Below are positions 35,401-44,004 of a stretch of DNA of 54,790 nucleotides, piece after piece. Below the pieces are notes generated by a model, which was not told the DNA's origin, searched no databases, and saw nothing but the letters and a program-made list of their open reading frames with translations. The stretch covers positions 1-54,790 of the forward strand of contig JABIRI010000334.1 of assembly GCA_018667915.1 (NCBI GenBank), written 5' to 3'. This DNA comes from Opitutaceae bacterium (GTDB taxonomy: Bacteria > Verrucomicrobiota > Verrucomicrobiia > Opitutales > Opitutaceae). Position 1 is the first letter of the stretch, and every line of letters starts with the position of its first letter. A program made the translations under genes and the position numbers.

Positions 35401-35844
35401 ATGAAAGTTGCCCCGCTCCGAATCTCGACGACTGCACTGGTTTTTGTTCTGGGATTCCTTTGCCTGAATACTTCGCTCTCAGCGCAAGTTCCGGAGGAGC
35501 TTGCGGGCAATTGGAAGATGGACGATTTCAGCCCGTCGCTGCTCTATCCCGCGAATAAGCCAAACTTTAGCATTTTGCGGGCTTCGCCGGGTAAAAGTAA
35601 ATGGGCGGACGGATTCTATTTTATGAAGTGGCCTTCAAGTGTCAGCCCCGAGCGTGGCTACTATAGTCTTAAAACCGGCCGTGTGTGGACTACCACTTAC
35701 CGTTGGGTGGATCAAAAAGAGCAACGCGTGGAATACCGTGGCACGGTGAAACGCAACAAAGCGGGCGATCTTATCTGGACCGGCAACGCGAAAACGACTG
35801 GTCGGCCTATGACCACCTGGAAGTTTGAAGCGGTGAAACTGTGA
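35401..35844 (+). CDS. Small secreted protein of unknown function
   Basis: The 147-residue product has a signal peptide (MKVAPLRISTTALVFVLGFL, cleaved near LSAQ). The mature chain begins EELAGNWKMDDFSP and ends KFEAVKL, with alternating polar and aromatic residues suggesting a small beta-barrel reminiscent of DUF2147-type lipid-associated proteins, by resemblance only. It follows the lipocalin-like gene by 44 bases and is probably cotranscribed. Confidence 0.65.
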   Translation: MKVAPLRISTTALVFVLGFLCLNTSLSAQVPEELAGNWKMDDFSPSLLYPANKPNFSILRASPGKSKWADGFYFMKWPSSVSPERGYYSLKTGRVWTTTYRWVDQKEQRVEYRGTVKRNKAGDLIWTGNAKTTGRPMTTWKFEAVKL

Positions 35845-35883
35845 TCCGCCGATTGGACGGATCTCCCGTTCCCTTCGCATGGG

Positions 35884-36876
35884 TCAGAACAAAGAATTGG
35901 CGGCCACCCCAACTGCGGTGATCGGGCCTTGGTCGGCCAATCCATCCACGGCGCGATTTACTTTTTGCACGGTCGACTGAGCCTCGAGATAGAGGCTGTC
36001 GTCGTTGATAAGGCGACCGAGCGTGCCTTCGCCGCTATTCAGTTTGTGGGAGAGTTCCTGCAGATTGTTCACCGTAAGCTTGAGGCTGGATGCGGTCTTT
36101 TCGTCGTAGATCAACGTGCCCAACGTGCCCTCCCCATTCTTCATGTGGGTAACTATGCCTTCTGCTTCACTCATGAATGTATTGGCAGACTCCGCGGCGG
36201 AGCGAATCTCGGTGATGGCGGCCATCAGGTCAGTGTAACCCTTTTCATCTTTGAGGAGTTTTCCGAGGGTGCCTTCACCCTCTTTTAGGCGGCTAGAGAC
36301 GATCTCTAAGTTGGCGGTAATGGTGTCGATCTTCTTACGGTTATCGTCGAGCAAGGCGTTCATTTTACCCATCAGACTGTCCTCGGAACCATCGGTTCCG
36401 AGAGCGCCGGTGAACTGGGTGAGTGCCTGTTCCACTTTGCGCCCGATTTCACCAACTTGAGAAATCACGGTATTGAGGTCGGGGGTGTCTTCCGAACGCA
36501 GGGTGCTACCCGCGGCAAGAGCCGCCGAATCGGGACGCCCTAGGGTGAGCGACATGTAATTGCTGCCCAACAGACCGGACATGGCGATGGTGGCGACGGA
36601 GTCTTCGGGGATTTCAATGCCATCGGCAATTTGCATGACGACCTCGGCGTGGCGGCCGTTCAGGCGGGTCTCTTTCACGATGCCGACGCCGACCCCGGCA
36701 AGCCGAACTTCGTCGCCACTCTTGAGTTCTTTGATGGTGGCGAATCGGGCAGTGAGTTCGTAAGCCGCTTTCTGGTTCAGCTTGTTGCCGTTGAGCGATT
36801 CGTGGGTGATCCAGATGAGGGCCATCCCGAGCAGGAAAAACAGCCCAACTCGGGCCGACATTTGTGCGTTATTCAT
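35884..36876 (-). CDS. mlaD: MlaD-like MCE-domain lipid transport protein
   Basis: The 330-residue protein has one N-terminal membrane anchor (residues 8-25) and an MCE domain (about 40-115: FATIKELKSGDEVRLAGVGV; SVATIAMSGLLGSNYMSLT). The C-terminal half is helical and contains three spaced repeats of GEGTLGKLLKDEKG / GEGTLGTLIYDE / GEGTLGRLINDD. It is the periplasmic substrate-binding ring of an Mla-type phospholipid transporter. The start overlaps the mlaF stop by four bases. Confidence 0.92.
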   Translation of the reverse strand: MNNAQMSARVGLFFLLGMALIWITHESLNGNKLNQKAAYELTARFATIKELKSGDEVRLAGVGVGIVKETRLNGRHAEVVMQIADGIEIPEDSVATIAMSGLLGSNYMSLTLGRPDSAALAAGSTLRSEDTPDLNTVISQVGEIGRKVEQALTQFTGALGTDGSEDSLMGKMNALLDDNRKKIDTITANLEIVSSRLKEGEGTLGKLLKDEKGYTDLMAAITEIRSAAESANTFMSEAEGIVTHMKNGEGTLGTLIYDEKTASSLKLTVNNLQELSHKLNSGEGTLGRLINDDSLYLEAQSTVQKVNRAVDGLADQGPITAVGVAANSLF

Positions 36877-37679
36877 GATGATGTCTCCAATGATTTGAAA
36901 CGGGGATTTTGTAGATTGATTTGGGGATTCAAGAACTCGGTGATGATGGGATCAGTCGATTTTTGGAATTCTCCTGGCGGAGCGACTGAATGGAGTTGGC
37001 CGCCCTGCATCAGTGCGAACCGGTCGGCGATGGTCAGTGAGAGGTCACGATCGTGTGAAACGACGATGCTTGTGACCGCGTATTCCTCTCGCAGCGTCGC
37101 GATGATTTCGGCGATCGTTGCCGCCATGATGGGATCGAGCTCGCTGGTCGGTTCGTCGTAGAGGAGCAGTTGGGGTTCCATCACGAGCGCACGAGCGATG
37201 GCGACCCGTTTTCGCATGCCGCCGGAAAGTTCCGCCGGCATTTTCTGAACGGCATGTTCGATAGAGAGAATCCGCAGTGCGCGCATGACACGGTCGCGCA
37301 GATCTTTTTGGGGACAGAGCCGATGCTCGTGTGGATAAAGCGCGAGATTGTCATAGACAGAGAGTGAGTTGAGCAGCGCGCCCGATTGAAAGACCAACGC
37401 GAGAGCGAACTGATCGCGTGTCTCGGGCAGGGTAGGATTGAATCCGTTGATATCCAACTTGCCGCGGGTGGGGACTTCGAGGCCGGCGATATGTCGCAGC
37501 AAGACCGATTTGCCCGATCCGCTCGGCCCCATGATCACGAAAATTTCGCCAGGTTCGACATTGAAGCTGACGTCGTGGAGCACCTCTTGTGATCCGTAGG
37601 ATTTTGAAAGACCCTCGACTTTCACCGCAGCGGGGCTGCGGTCCTGGCGCTGGATGGGAGATTTGCGGGAAGTAGCCAT
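36873..37679 (-). CDS. mlaF: MlaF-like ABC transporter ATP-binding protein
   Basis: This 268-residue ATPase has Walker A GPSGSGKS at residues 51-58, the signature LSGGMRKRVAIARAL, and Walker B LLLYDEPTSELDP. It powers MlaE/MlaD-mediated lipid movement between the inner membrane and periplasm. A basic N-terminal extension of about 15 residues precedes the core. It lies four bases after the mlaE stop in the operon. Confidence 0.95.
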   Translation of the reverse strand: MATSRKSPIQRQDRSPAAVKVEGLSKSYGSQEVLHDVSFNVEPGEIFVIMGPSGSGKSVLLRHIAGLEVPTRGKLDINGFNPTLPETRDQFALALVFQSGALLNSLSVYDNLALYPHEHRLCPQKDLRDRVMRALRILSIEHAVQKMPAELSGGMRKRVAIARALVMEPQLLLYDEPTSELDPIMAATIAEIIATLREEYAVTSIVVSHDRDLSLTIADRFALMQGGQLHSVAPPGEFQKSTDPIITEFLNPQINLQNPRFKSLETSS

Positions 37680-37683
37680 GGTG

Positions 37684-38436
37684 CTAGGCGAGCAATTTGG
37701 TGATGAAATAATCCAAGGTCAGAATTGCGATGAGTGAGAGCACCACAGATTTCGTGACCGCGAGGCCGATTTCGCGGGGCCCTCCCTGGGTGCGGAGGCC
37801 GGTGTTGCAGGAAATGATCATTACGACGATGCCAAACACCTCGGCTTTGATCAGTCCATCCATCACATCGCTGAAAGAAACATAGGATTGCAGGTTACGG
37901 AAAAATTCGTCGGCGGAGAGTCCGATGAATCCCACGTATTCGCAGACCACCGCACCGCCAAACCAGCCGATTAAATTCGCCAACATGGTCAGCACGGGCA
38001 TGACCAAAATTACCGCGAGCAAGCGAGGGAGCACCAACAACCGCTCCGGCGGAATGTTCATGGTTGTGAGCGCGTCGATCTCCGAATTGACCCGCATGGA
38101 AGCGAGCTCAGCGGTCACGGCGCTACCGACCCGGCCGGCCAAAATAATCGCCACCATCACCGGGCCGAGTTCCCGGGCCATGGAGGCTCCGACTAAGGCT
38201 CCGATAAATTCTTTGGCACCAAATTCTCGTAAACTGATGCCCGCTTGCAGGGCCAGAACCGAGCCCATGAAGAAACAGAGAATTCCGATGATCGGCAGAG
38301 AGGTGTAGCCGATGAGAAACCCTTGTTCGGTAATCCGTTTTAGGATTCGCGGTGCTGCAGGCAGCATCGCGAATGCCCGCCAAGTCATGATGACTCCGGC
38401 ACCGAATGCTTCGAGAAAATTGTTAATGCGATTCAT
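37684..38436 (-). CDS. mlaE: MlaE-like ABC transporter permease
   Basis: From the ATG at 38436 the product is 250 residues with five to six hydrophobic segments. The block GALVGASMARELGPVMVAIILAGRVGSAV and the EIDALTTMNIPPERLLVLPR coupling helix are the MlaE signature. It is the transmembrane permease partner of MlaF and MlaD. The ATG overlaps the preceding gene's stop (ATGA), implying translational coupling; upstream reading to 38526 lies inside that gene and is rejected. Confidence 0.93.
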   Translation of the reverse strand: MNRINNFLEAFGAGVIMTWRAFAMLPAAPRILKRITEQGFLIGYTSLPIIGILCFFMGSVLALQAGISLREFGAKEFIGALVGASMARELGPVMVAIILAGRVGSAVTAELASMRVNSEIDALTTMNIPPERLLVLPRLLAVILVMPVLTMLANLIGWFGGAVVCEYVGFIGLSADEFFRNLQSYVSFSDVMDGLIKAEVFGIVVMIISCNTGLRTQGGPREIGLAVTKSVVLSLIAILTLDYFITKLLA

Positions 38437-39884
38437 CGACGAGAAGGAGAACTTAACCGACTGGACGCCCAGAATGATCCGTTGCTCGCCCGTTCGATGT
38501 TGAGCAGGCCAGAGAGAAACCCCCAACGTTTGCCGTCAGCGTTGCGGGTGTAGTCAAAGAGGGGACCCAGATGAAACTCCCGATGCTGACGCGTGGAGCT
38601 GTCTGCATAGGTGATGGCATCCCATAAAAACGAGTGCCGGGTTTCGCCGGGTTTAGATTGGTTGAAGCGGTAGAGTGCAAACAATGGAGACCACATCTGC
38701 CGCATGCGTTCGTTGTGCGGAAAAAAAACGTCGAACGGACTGAAGGCCTGCACCTGCACCTGACCGGCACCGTTGTTCCAGTGGCTAAACAAGGGCCAGA
38801 CGTGGCGTTTGATCGCGGCAGCGAGATCGGGTGATTGGAGGCTACTTTGGACTTCGGCATGGTAGACGAAGTAGAACAGTTGTTGCCGTTGATGATGGAG
38901 ATGATTGTTGCTCCATTGTTGGTCGCGCCAAAGCGGCCAAAAAATCCAGGTCTGGGTGCGGGCGGGAGAACGGGAGTGGCTGTAGAACGGTGCCCAGCGA
39001 TTCACGTAACGTTCCTCGCCCCGGCCTTGAACCCAAAAAGGATACAGGAGGTGCTTGGCTTGATAGCGGACCGGGGAAGTGCGATCGACGTAACCAAAGA
39101 ACGGCCACAGAAATGATTCGCTGCGAAAACCGGTGGACTCGGATTGAGCGTAGAATGGCAAAAAACCTGATCGGTAGGTGGGTTCTTCGGTATGCAGGTT
39201 TTTCTTACTGCTGAACCCAAGTGGCCACAGAAAGAACCGACGCTGGCTGACTCCAACCTCTTGGCGTTTTCCGGCTAGGGGCCAGAATTCGAAACCGGCG
39301 TGCCCATCGCCGCTGATGGTTTTAATGAACGGCCATGGCGTGGCGGTGGTAATCTCACGGTCATTTTGGTAGCGGACAAAGAGCGGGGCAAACAGCCACT
39401 TCAGGCGGGCTTGGCCGAATCGATTCTGAATATCGCCGTAGAGGGGAAACAGCGCGCGGTAACTTGATTCCTCCTCACCCGAATCTCGGGAGAAATAAAA
39501 GGGCCATACACTGAAGCGATCCACCTGATCCGAACCTGAATCGGAATTGATGAGGTTGAAAAACGTCCACCGTTTGCGATCCGATGCGCCGCCGGTGACG
39601 TGATGCCAAAATGGATAAGCGATGCTCACGGCGGTGGAATCATCGCCACCCGCGAAATGGTGCCATAGCGGCCGAAATCCGCGTAGCTCGTTTCCTGCCT
39701 CATCAGTTGATCCGAAACGAAGTGGTCCCAACGAGCTCCAACGCTCTACGCCCTCTTCGTCCGGGGCCTGAGTGACCATCAACGGCCATAAATTGCTTTC
39801 TTCCGGCTGCACAGCAATGGCCGTGACCGCGCAAAGGCACGCGGCCCCGAGAGCTGCCAGAGCAGATTCGAGACGCAGATTCAT
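38433..39884 (-). CDS. Secreted WP-repeat protein of unknown family, first gene of the Mla operon
   Basis: The 483-residue protein begins with a signal-like segment (LAALGAACLCAVTAIAV). The rest shows about 16 short hydrophobic-Trp/Pro units spaced about 20-30 residues apart, such as SVWPFYFSRD, EFWPLAGKR, FLWPLGFSS, FLWPFFGYV, LLYPFWVQG, WIFWPLWRDQ and HVWPLFSHW. Regular spacing suggests a repeated beta fold such as a barrel or propeller. No known domain is recognised. Its stop overlaps the mlaE start by four bases, so it is probably an accessory protein of this transporter; an outer-membrane location is speculative. Confidence 0.75.
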   Translation of the reverse strand: MNLRLESALAALGAACLCAVTAIAVQPEESNLWPLMVTQAPDEEGVERWSSLGPLRFGSTDEAGNELRGFRPLWHHFAGGDDSTAVSIAYPFWHHVTGGASDRKRWTFFNLINSDSGSDQVDRFSVWPFYFSRDSGEEESSYRALFPLYGDIQNRFGQARLKWLFAPLFVRYQNDREITTATPWPFIKTISGDGHAGFEFWPLAGKRQEVGVSQRRFFLWPLGFSSKKNLHTEEPTYRSGFLPFYAQSESTGFRSESFLWPFFGYVDRTSPVRYQAKHLLYPFWVQGRGEERYVNRWAPFYSHSRSPARTQTWIFWPLWRDQQWSNNHLHHQRQQLFYFVYHAEVQSSLQSPDLAAAIKRHVWPLFSHWNNGAGQVQVQAFSPFDVFFPHNERMRQMWSPLFALYRFNQSKPGETRHSFLWDAITYADSSTRQHREFHLGPLFDYTRNADGKRWGFLSGLLNIERASNGSFWASSRLSSPSRR

Positions 39885-40021
39885 GGGTGTTAGTTTGTTA
39901 GTCGGTGAGAGCGGATACAGGACTCGTTCTCGATGCAGTTAGGACCCTAACTACCACGATTTATTCCCGTAGCGCAAACGATTGTTGCGCTTAAAGGTAT
40001 GGCGAGTCCGGCTAACCGTTT

Positions 40022-41113
40022 CTAAACGGTAATGGACCCTCCGACCGCCAATGCTTGGAAGCTCGCAGGAGGTATTGACGCCTGTTCTTTGGCAATTTCG
40101 AGGGCTTGGGGAGGGGCCTCGCGTTCTTCGTCAGTCAATTGAAACGTGCCCCAATGAACGCCGATCGACGTCACGGCTCCGACGGTTTGATGGATGCGAA
40201 CGGCTTCGGCGGGATTACAGTGCTGGGAAGCCATGAACCACCGCGGCTCATAGGCGCCGATGGGGATGAGCGCCAGATCGGGCTCGCCACAACGCTTGCG
40301 AATGTCAGCGAACATAAAGTCATCCCAGGCCGTATCGCCGGTATAGTAGACGGTGCGTCCGCCAACCTGCAGGAAAAAGCCGGACCATAGCCGTCGGTTG
40401 CGGCTTCCCATGACACGATTGCTCCAATGCCGAGCTGGAGTCGCGCGCACATGGAAACCGTGCGCAAATTCGTGAGCCTCCCACCAATCGAGCTCGATGA
40501 TACGTTCGTCGCGGAATCCAAATTCGCGTAAAAGAGCCCCGTTGCCCAATGGCGTGACTACGATGGGCGGGTGAGGCAGCGAAGCGAAGTGTCGGAGACT
40601 CGCTTGGTCGCAATGATCGAAGTGATCGTGGCTTAGCAGGATCACGTGAATATCGGGCAGATCCTCAACTGCGATTGCGGGAGGGTGCACCCGCTTGGGA
40701 CCCGCCCAAGACAATGGACTGACGCGATCACTGAAGACCGGGTCAGTGAGAATATTGGCGTGGCGTGTCTGCAGTAGAACCGACGCGTGATTGATCCACG
40801 TAGCGCACACCGTTCCATCGAGCGGCGCTTTGGGCAGAGCGGGAGGATCAATGGCGACTGTTTCGGGCCAAGGTGAAGCGGTAGAGGTCCGCTTCCATTT
40901 CAAGACATCCCACCAGGTTCGGTTCACATGCGTGCCGGGATTGAAGAATTGGGCACCATCGCAGTGGTCGGAAATCGGAAATCGCGGTCGGGATGCCATG
41001 TGATTTTTCAATGCGGCGGCGCCTAGCAAGGTGCCTCCGAAGAGGATGAGATTGCGCAGAAAACGGCGTCGAGTGAAGCGTGGAAATCGCATGAATGGTC
41101 CGGTTTTACCCAT
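40022..41113 (-). CDS. Metallo-beta-lactamase-fold hydrolase with Tat-type leader (NAPE-PLD-like)
   Basis: This 363-residue protein has a twin-arginine-type leader (TRRRFLRNLILFGGTLLGAA). LSHDHFDHCD is the H-x-H-x-D-H zinc site. TDPVFSDRVSPLSWAGPKR and PIGAYEPRWFMASQHCNPAEA match the NAPE-phospholipase D / UlaG-like group that hydrolyses phosphodiester or lactone bonds; substrate unknown. A second ATG (41092) just before the twin arginines is an alternative start. It is monocistronic. Confidence 0.88.
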   Translation of the reverse strand: MGKTGPFMRFPRFTRRRFLRNLILFGGTLLGAAALKNHMASRPRFPISDHCDGAQFFNPGTHVNRTWWDVLKWKRTSTASPWPETVAIDPPALPKAPLDGTVCATWINHASVLLQTRHANILTDPVFSDRVSPLSWAGPKRVHPPAIAVEDLPDIHVILLSHDHFDHCDQASLRHFASLPHPPIVVTPLGNGALLREFGFRDERIIELDWWEAHEFAHGFHVRATPARHWSNRVMGSRNRRLWSGFFLQVGGRTVYYTGDTAWDDFMFADIRKRCGEPDLALIPIGAYEPRWFMASQHCNPAEAVRIHQTVGAVTSIGVHWGTFQLTDEEREAPPQALEIAKEQASIPPASFQALAVGGSITV

Positions 41114-41164
41114 TCACCCGTTGTTGACGTTTGCCAAGTGAAGCTGCTGGTTTTGTTTACGATT

Positions 41165-41758
41165 ATGAGAATCAGTGGTGGAACAGCTCGCGGAATCCCT
41201 TTACTCGTGCCAAAAGGCGACGCCGTGCGACCGGCGACGGATGGCATGCGTGAGGCGGTGTTTTCCAGTCTTGGCCCTCGGGTAGCAGGGGCGAGGTTTC
41301 TTGATTTGTTCGCGGGCAGTGGAGCCTACGGGCTCGAGGCACTCAGTCGAGGTGCGGCGGGTGGGCTGTGGGTAGAGAAACATCGTCGCACGTTTGAGCT
41401 TCTGCGCCGAAACATTGCGGCGGTTTGTCAAAGTATGCAGCGAGATGAGCAGGACTTGGCGGTAAGATGTGGTGATGCCACTTCGGTTCCCTGGGACACA
41501 ATGGATTTGCCGCCGGATTTGGTCTTTATCGATCCACCCTATCCCATGATTGAAAAAGTGGCGCCTGATATTTTTCAGGTTTTAAAAAAATTGCTGCGGC
41601 AGCGCGATGATCCGCGGGTGATATTTGAGATGCCAGGAGAAGTTAATTTAACTCCACGTGGGTTCGAACTCGTGAAGAGAATCGGAAAGGGAGAGCAACA
41701 ACCCACTGTAGGGATTTTCAGGCTCGAGCCACCGCCGCGTGCAGTAGCCCCAAAGTAA
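41165..41758 (+). CDS. rsmD: 16S rRNA (guanine(966)-N(2))-methyltransferase
   Basis: From the ATG at 41165 the protein is 197 residues. MRISGGTARGIPLLVP is the family start, FLDLFAGSGAYGLEALSRGA binds S-adenosylmethionine, and VFIDPPYPM carries the DPPY catalytic motif. It methylates G966 of 16S rRNA during 30S assembly. Upstream codons to 41138 are not conserved. The 3' end overlaps the converging rsmE by 41 bases. Confidence 0.93.
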   Translation: MRISGGTARGIPLLVPKGDAVRPATDGMREAVFSSLGPRVAGARFLDLFAGSGAYGLEALSRGAAGGLWVEKHRRTFELLRRNIAAVCQSMQRDEQDLAVRCGDATSVPWDTMDLPPDLVFIDPPYPMIEKVAPDIFQVLKKLLRQRDDPRVIFEMPGEVNLTPRGFELVKRIGKGEQQPTVGIFRLEPPPRAVAPK

Positions 41759-42446
41759 CCGCAACCGCCGTCTCCGTGCGCAGGACGCGCGGTCCCAGAT
41801 GCAGCCGAGGTATTCGCTGGGTATTCAGGATTGCCCGATCGGCATCGTCCCAACCGCGTTCGGGCCCGATTAGCACGGCGTTTGGCAGGTTGGCGGTATT
41901 GATTTCGAGGTATTGAGCCAATCCCAACGTGCAGTCATAGAGGTCGAGAGCCACGGCTTTGACGCCATTGGCAATCCAACGCTCGACGGTTTCGGCGAGA
42001 TGTTCATGCCTTCGAACTTCGGGGATAAAGGTATCAAACGCTTGGGCGGCTCCTGTAATCGTTTGCCGTCGCCACTCTCCGTTGGACCACAAAGAGCTAT
42101 TAGCATAATTGGGATCACTGCGATTGGTGCGGATAAAGCTCAGCTCACCGACCCCGATCGATGTAGCGTCGCGCAGAATATCACGGGCAGTTTGAGGACG
42201 AGGAAAACCGATGGCCAATTTGGTCACGGTGTCGGGTGGGTGAGGTTGATCCCAATTGAATTCGAGATGTAGACCGTCATTTCCCATCTTGACGATTTGG
42301 GCCTTTCCGCGCGGCCCGTTGATTAGACCGACATCAAAGAAATCCCTGAGATCACGTCGGAGCACCTTGGTGATATGACGACTTCGAGGATCGAGGAGGG
42401 GGAGCGGCGGACCGATCTCAGACGGTTCAAACAGGACAATGTTCAC
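41718..42446 (-). CDS. rsmE: 16S rRNA (uracil(1498)-N(3))-methyltransferase
   Basis: The 242-residue protein belongs to the SPOUT-fold RsmE family. HITKVLRRDLRDFF near the start is the RNA-binding part, and AVLIGPERGWDDAD with LGPRVLRTETAVAVTLGL at the C-terminus form the SAM-binding knot. It methylates U1498 of 16S rRNA. It lies just downstream of tRNA-Gly on the same strand. Confidence 0.93.
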   Translation of the reverse strand: MNIVLFEPSEIGPPLPLLDPRSRHITKVLRRDLRDFFDVGLINGPRGKAQIVKMGNDGLHLEFNWDQPHPPDTVTKLAIGFPRPQTARDILRDATSIGVGELSFIRTNRSDPNYANSSLWSNGEWRRQTITGAAQAFDTFIPEVRRHEHLAETVERWIANGVKAVALDLYDCTLGLAQYLEINTANLPNAVLIGPERGWDDADRAILNTQRIPRLHLGPRVLRTETAVAVTLGLLHAAVARA

Positions 42447-42521
42447 GAGAGGTAGTCTGGAATATCAGTTTCGCAAACTCGTATAATGCTGGGGTTTACC
42501 AGCCAAAACCTCGTTAAAGGT

Positions 42522-42595
42522 TGGTGCGCCTGGACGGAATCGAACCGACGACATCTGTGTGGAAGACAGAGGTTTTACCACTAAACTACAGGCGC
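42522..42595 (-). tRNA. tRNA-Gly (anticodon TCC)
   Basis: The minus strand folds into a standard cloverleaf. Acceptor arms are GCGCCTG / CAGGCGC, the D-arm GTTT...AAAC, the anticodon stem TCTGT / ACAGA around loop CTTCCAC (anticodon TCC), and the T-arm GTCGG-TTCGATT-CCGTC. Discriminator A and CCA are encoded. The T-stem has one T-T mismatch at its second pair. Confidence 0.95.
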
Positions 42596-42761
42596 GAGGG
42601 AAGGCGAAGCATCGGGGTCCCAAGCGATCCGTCAAGCCTGCCTTGTCGGAGATGGGTGACTATTTTTAACCCGGGGAATTGGGAGGGCCTTTAACATTTT
42701 ATTGAAAATTTGGGCTTTGAAATGGGGTTACGAGCCGGCGCGGGACTGTTTTCTTTGCGTC

Positions 42762-43943
42762 ATGGCGATTATCTCAGGTGGCTCCAAGTCAAAGTCAGGA
42801 AAGAAAAAATCTGGTGCGGGAAACTCTAAGAAAGTGGGTTTTTGGGCGTCGCAGGAGCTCGCCAAGCAGAAGGCTTACGAAAAGAAAGCAAAGAAGTATA
42901 AGCTGCCTCTCGAAGAGCTCGCGATTTTCACGCAGCAGCTTTCCTCGCTCCTCACGGCGGGATTACCTCTCGTCCAGTGTTTGGAGGCCCTGCAAGATCA
43001 GACAGAGGATCAGGTTTTTCGCATCGTGATTCGAGATGTTCGGGCCGAGATTTCGTCGGGTAATTCATTTTCGGATTCAGTTAAGATTTTCCCTCGTGCC
43101 TTCAACACGCTCTTCGTCTCGATGGTCGAGGCGGGTGAGGCCTCCGGAGCGCTTTCCGAAATTTTGGCCAAGGTTGCCGATTACTTCGAATCCAGTGTTA
43201 AACTCACCAAGCAGGTTAAATCGGCCATGACTTACCCGATTGCGGTTATCGGTCTGGCGGTCGGTTTGGTGAATGTGCTGCTGATCTTCGTCATCCCCGT
43301 GTTTGCGGAAATGTTCGATGACTTCGGGGCCAAGCTTCCGGCGCCGTCCCAATTTCTGATCGATCTTTCGGATTTTCTGAAGGCTTACATTTTTCACCTC
43401 ATTGGCCTGTTTGCGGTGATATTTTGGATTTTCAAAAAAATCATAGCCACGCCGAAAGGTCGGGTAATGAAAGATGCGTTCCTGGTGGGCGCTCCGATCT
43501 TCGGCAATCTGGTGCATAAGATTGCGCTCTCTCGTTTTTGCCGCACCTACGCGACTTTGGTCCGCTCGGGTGTGCCGATTTTGCGAACCTTGGACATTGT
43601 TGCGTCCGCTTCTGGCATGACGCAGATTGAGCGCGCTTGTGCTAATGTCGCCCAACACGTTAGTCAGGGCGGTCAGGTCTCCGAGGTGTTCGCCACTAAT
43701 AAGTTTTTCCCGCCAATGATGAAGCACATGGTTAAGGCCGGTGAATCTACGGGTAACGTCGACGGTATGATGAATAAGATTGCCGATTTCTATGACGCTG
43801 AATCCGAGGCGACGGTCGCGGCACTCACTTCCCTGATCGAGCCCATGCTGATTGTTTTCTTGGGTGTGGTCGTCGGTGGTATCGTTATGGCGATGTTCCT
43901 CCCGATCTTCCAACTCGGTGCAGTTGCCGGCGGGTTGGAGTAA
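42762..43943 (+). CDS. Type II secretion / type IV pilus inner-membrane protein (GspF/PilC)
   Basis: From the ATG at 42762 the product is 393 residues. A lysine-rich N-terminus is followed by two GspF repeats: IFTQQLSSLLTAGLPLVQCL with VSMVEAGEASGALSEIL, then SRFCRTYATLVRSGVPILRTL with MVKAGESTGNVDGMM. Three membrane helices separate them. It is the platform protein that couples the assembly ATPase to pilin or pseudopilin. The next gene is a degenerate NtrC-like regulator starting 61 bases downstream, probably the same transcript. Confidence 0.93.
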   Translation: MAIISGGSKSKSGKKKSGAGNSKKVGFWASQELAKQKAYEKKAKKYKLPLEELAIFTQQLSSLLTAGLPLVQCLEALQDQTEDQVFRIVIRDVRAEISSGNSFSDSVKIFPRAFNTLFVSMVEAGEASGALSEILAKVADYFESSVKLTKQVKSAMTYPIAVIGLAVGLVNVLLIFVIPVFAEMFDDFGAKLPAPSQFLIDLSDFLKAYIFHLIGLFAVIFWIFKKIIATPKGRVMKDAFLVGAPIFGNLVHKIALSRFCRTYATLVRSGVPILRTLDIVASASGMTQIERACANVAQHVSQGGQVSEVFATNKFFPPMMKHMVKAGESTGNVDGMMNKIADFYDAESEATVAALTSLIEPMLIVFLGVVVGGIVMAMFLPIFQLGAVAGGLE

Positions 43944-44004
43944 TAGCTGCCACATCCTGCTTGCAGAACTGCCCTCCATTGTGAGGGTGGTGAAGATTCT
44001 CCCC

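Noticed and set aside
35843-35863. GATCCG/CGGATC inverted repeat at the convergence with mlaD
   Set aside because: Only six base pairs with no T-run; it overlaps a stop codon and is likely chance.
39971-39991. AGCGCAA/TTGCGCT hairpin between the WP-repeat and MBL-fold genes
   Set aside because: Seven-bp stem with no T-tract or partner site; too weak to call as a terminator or operator.
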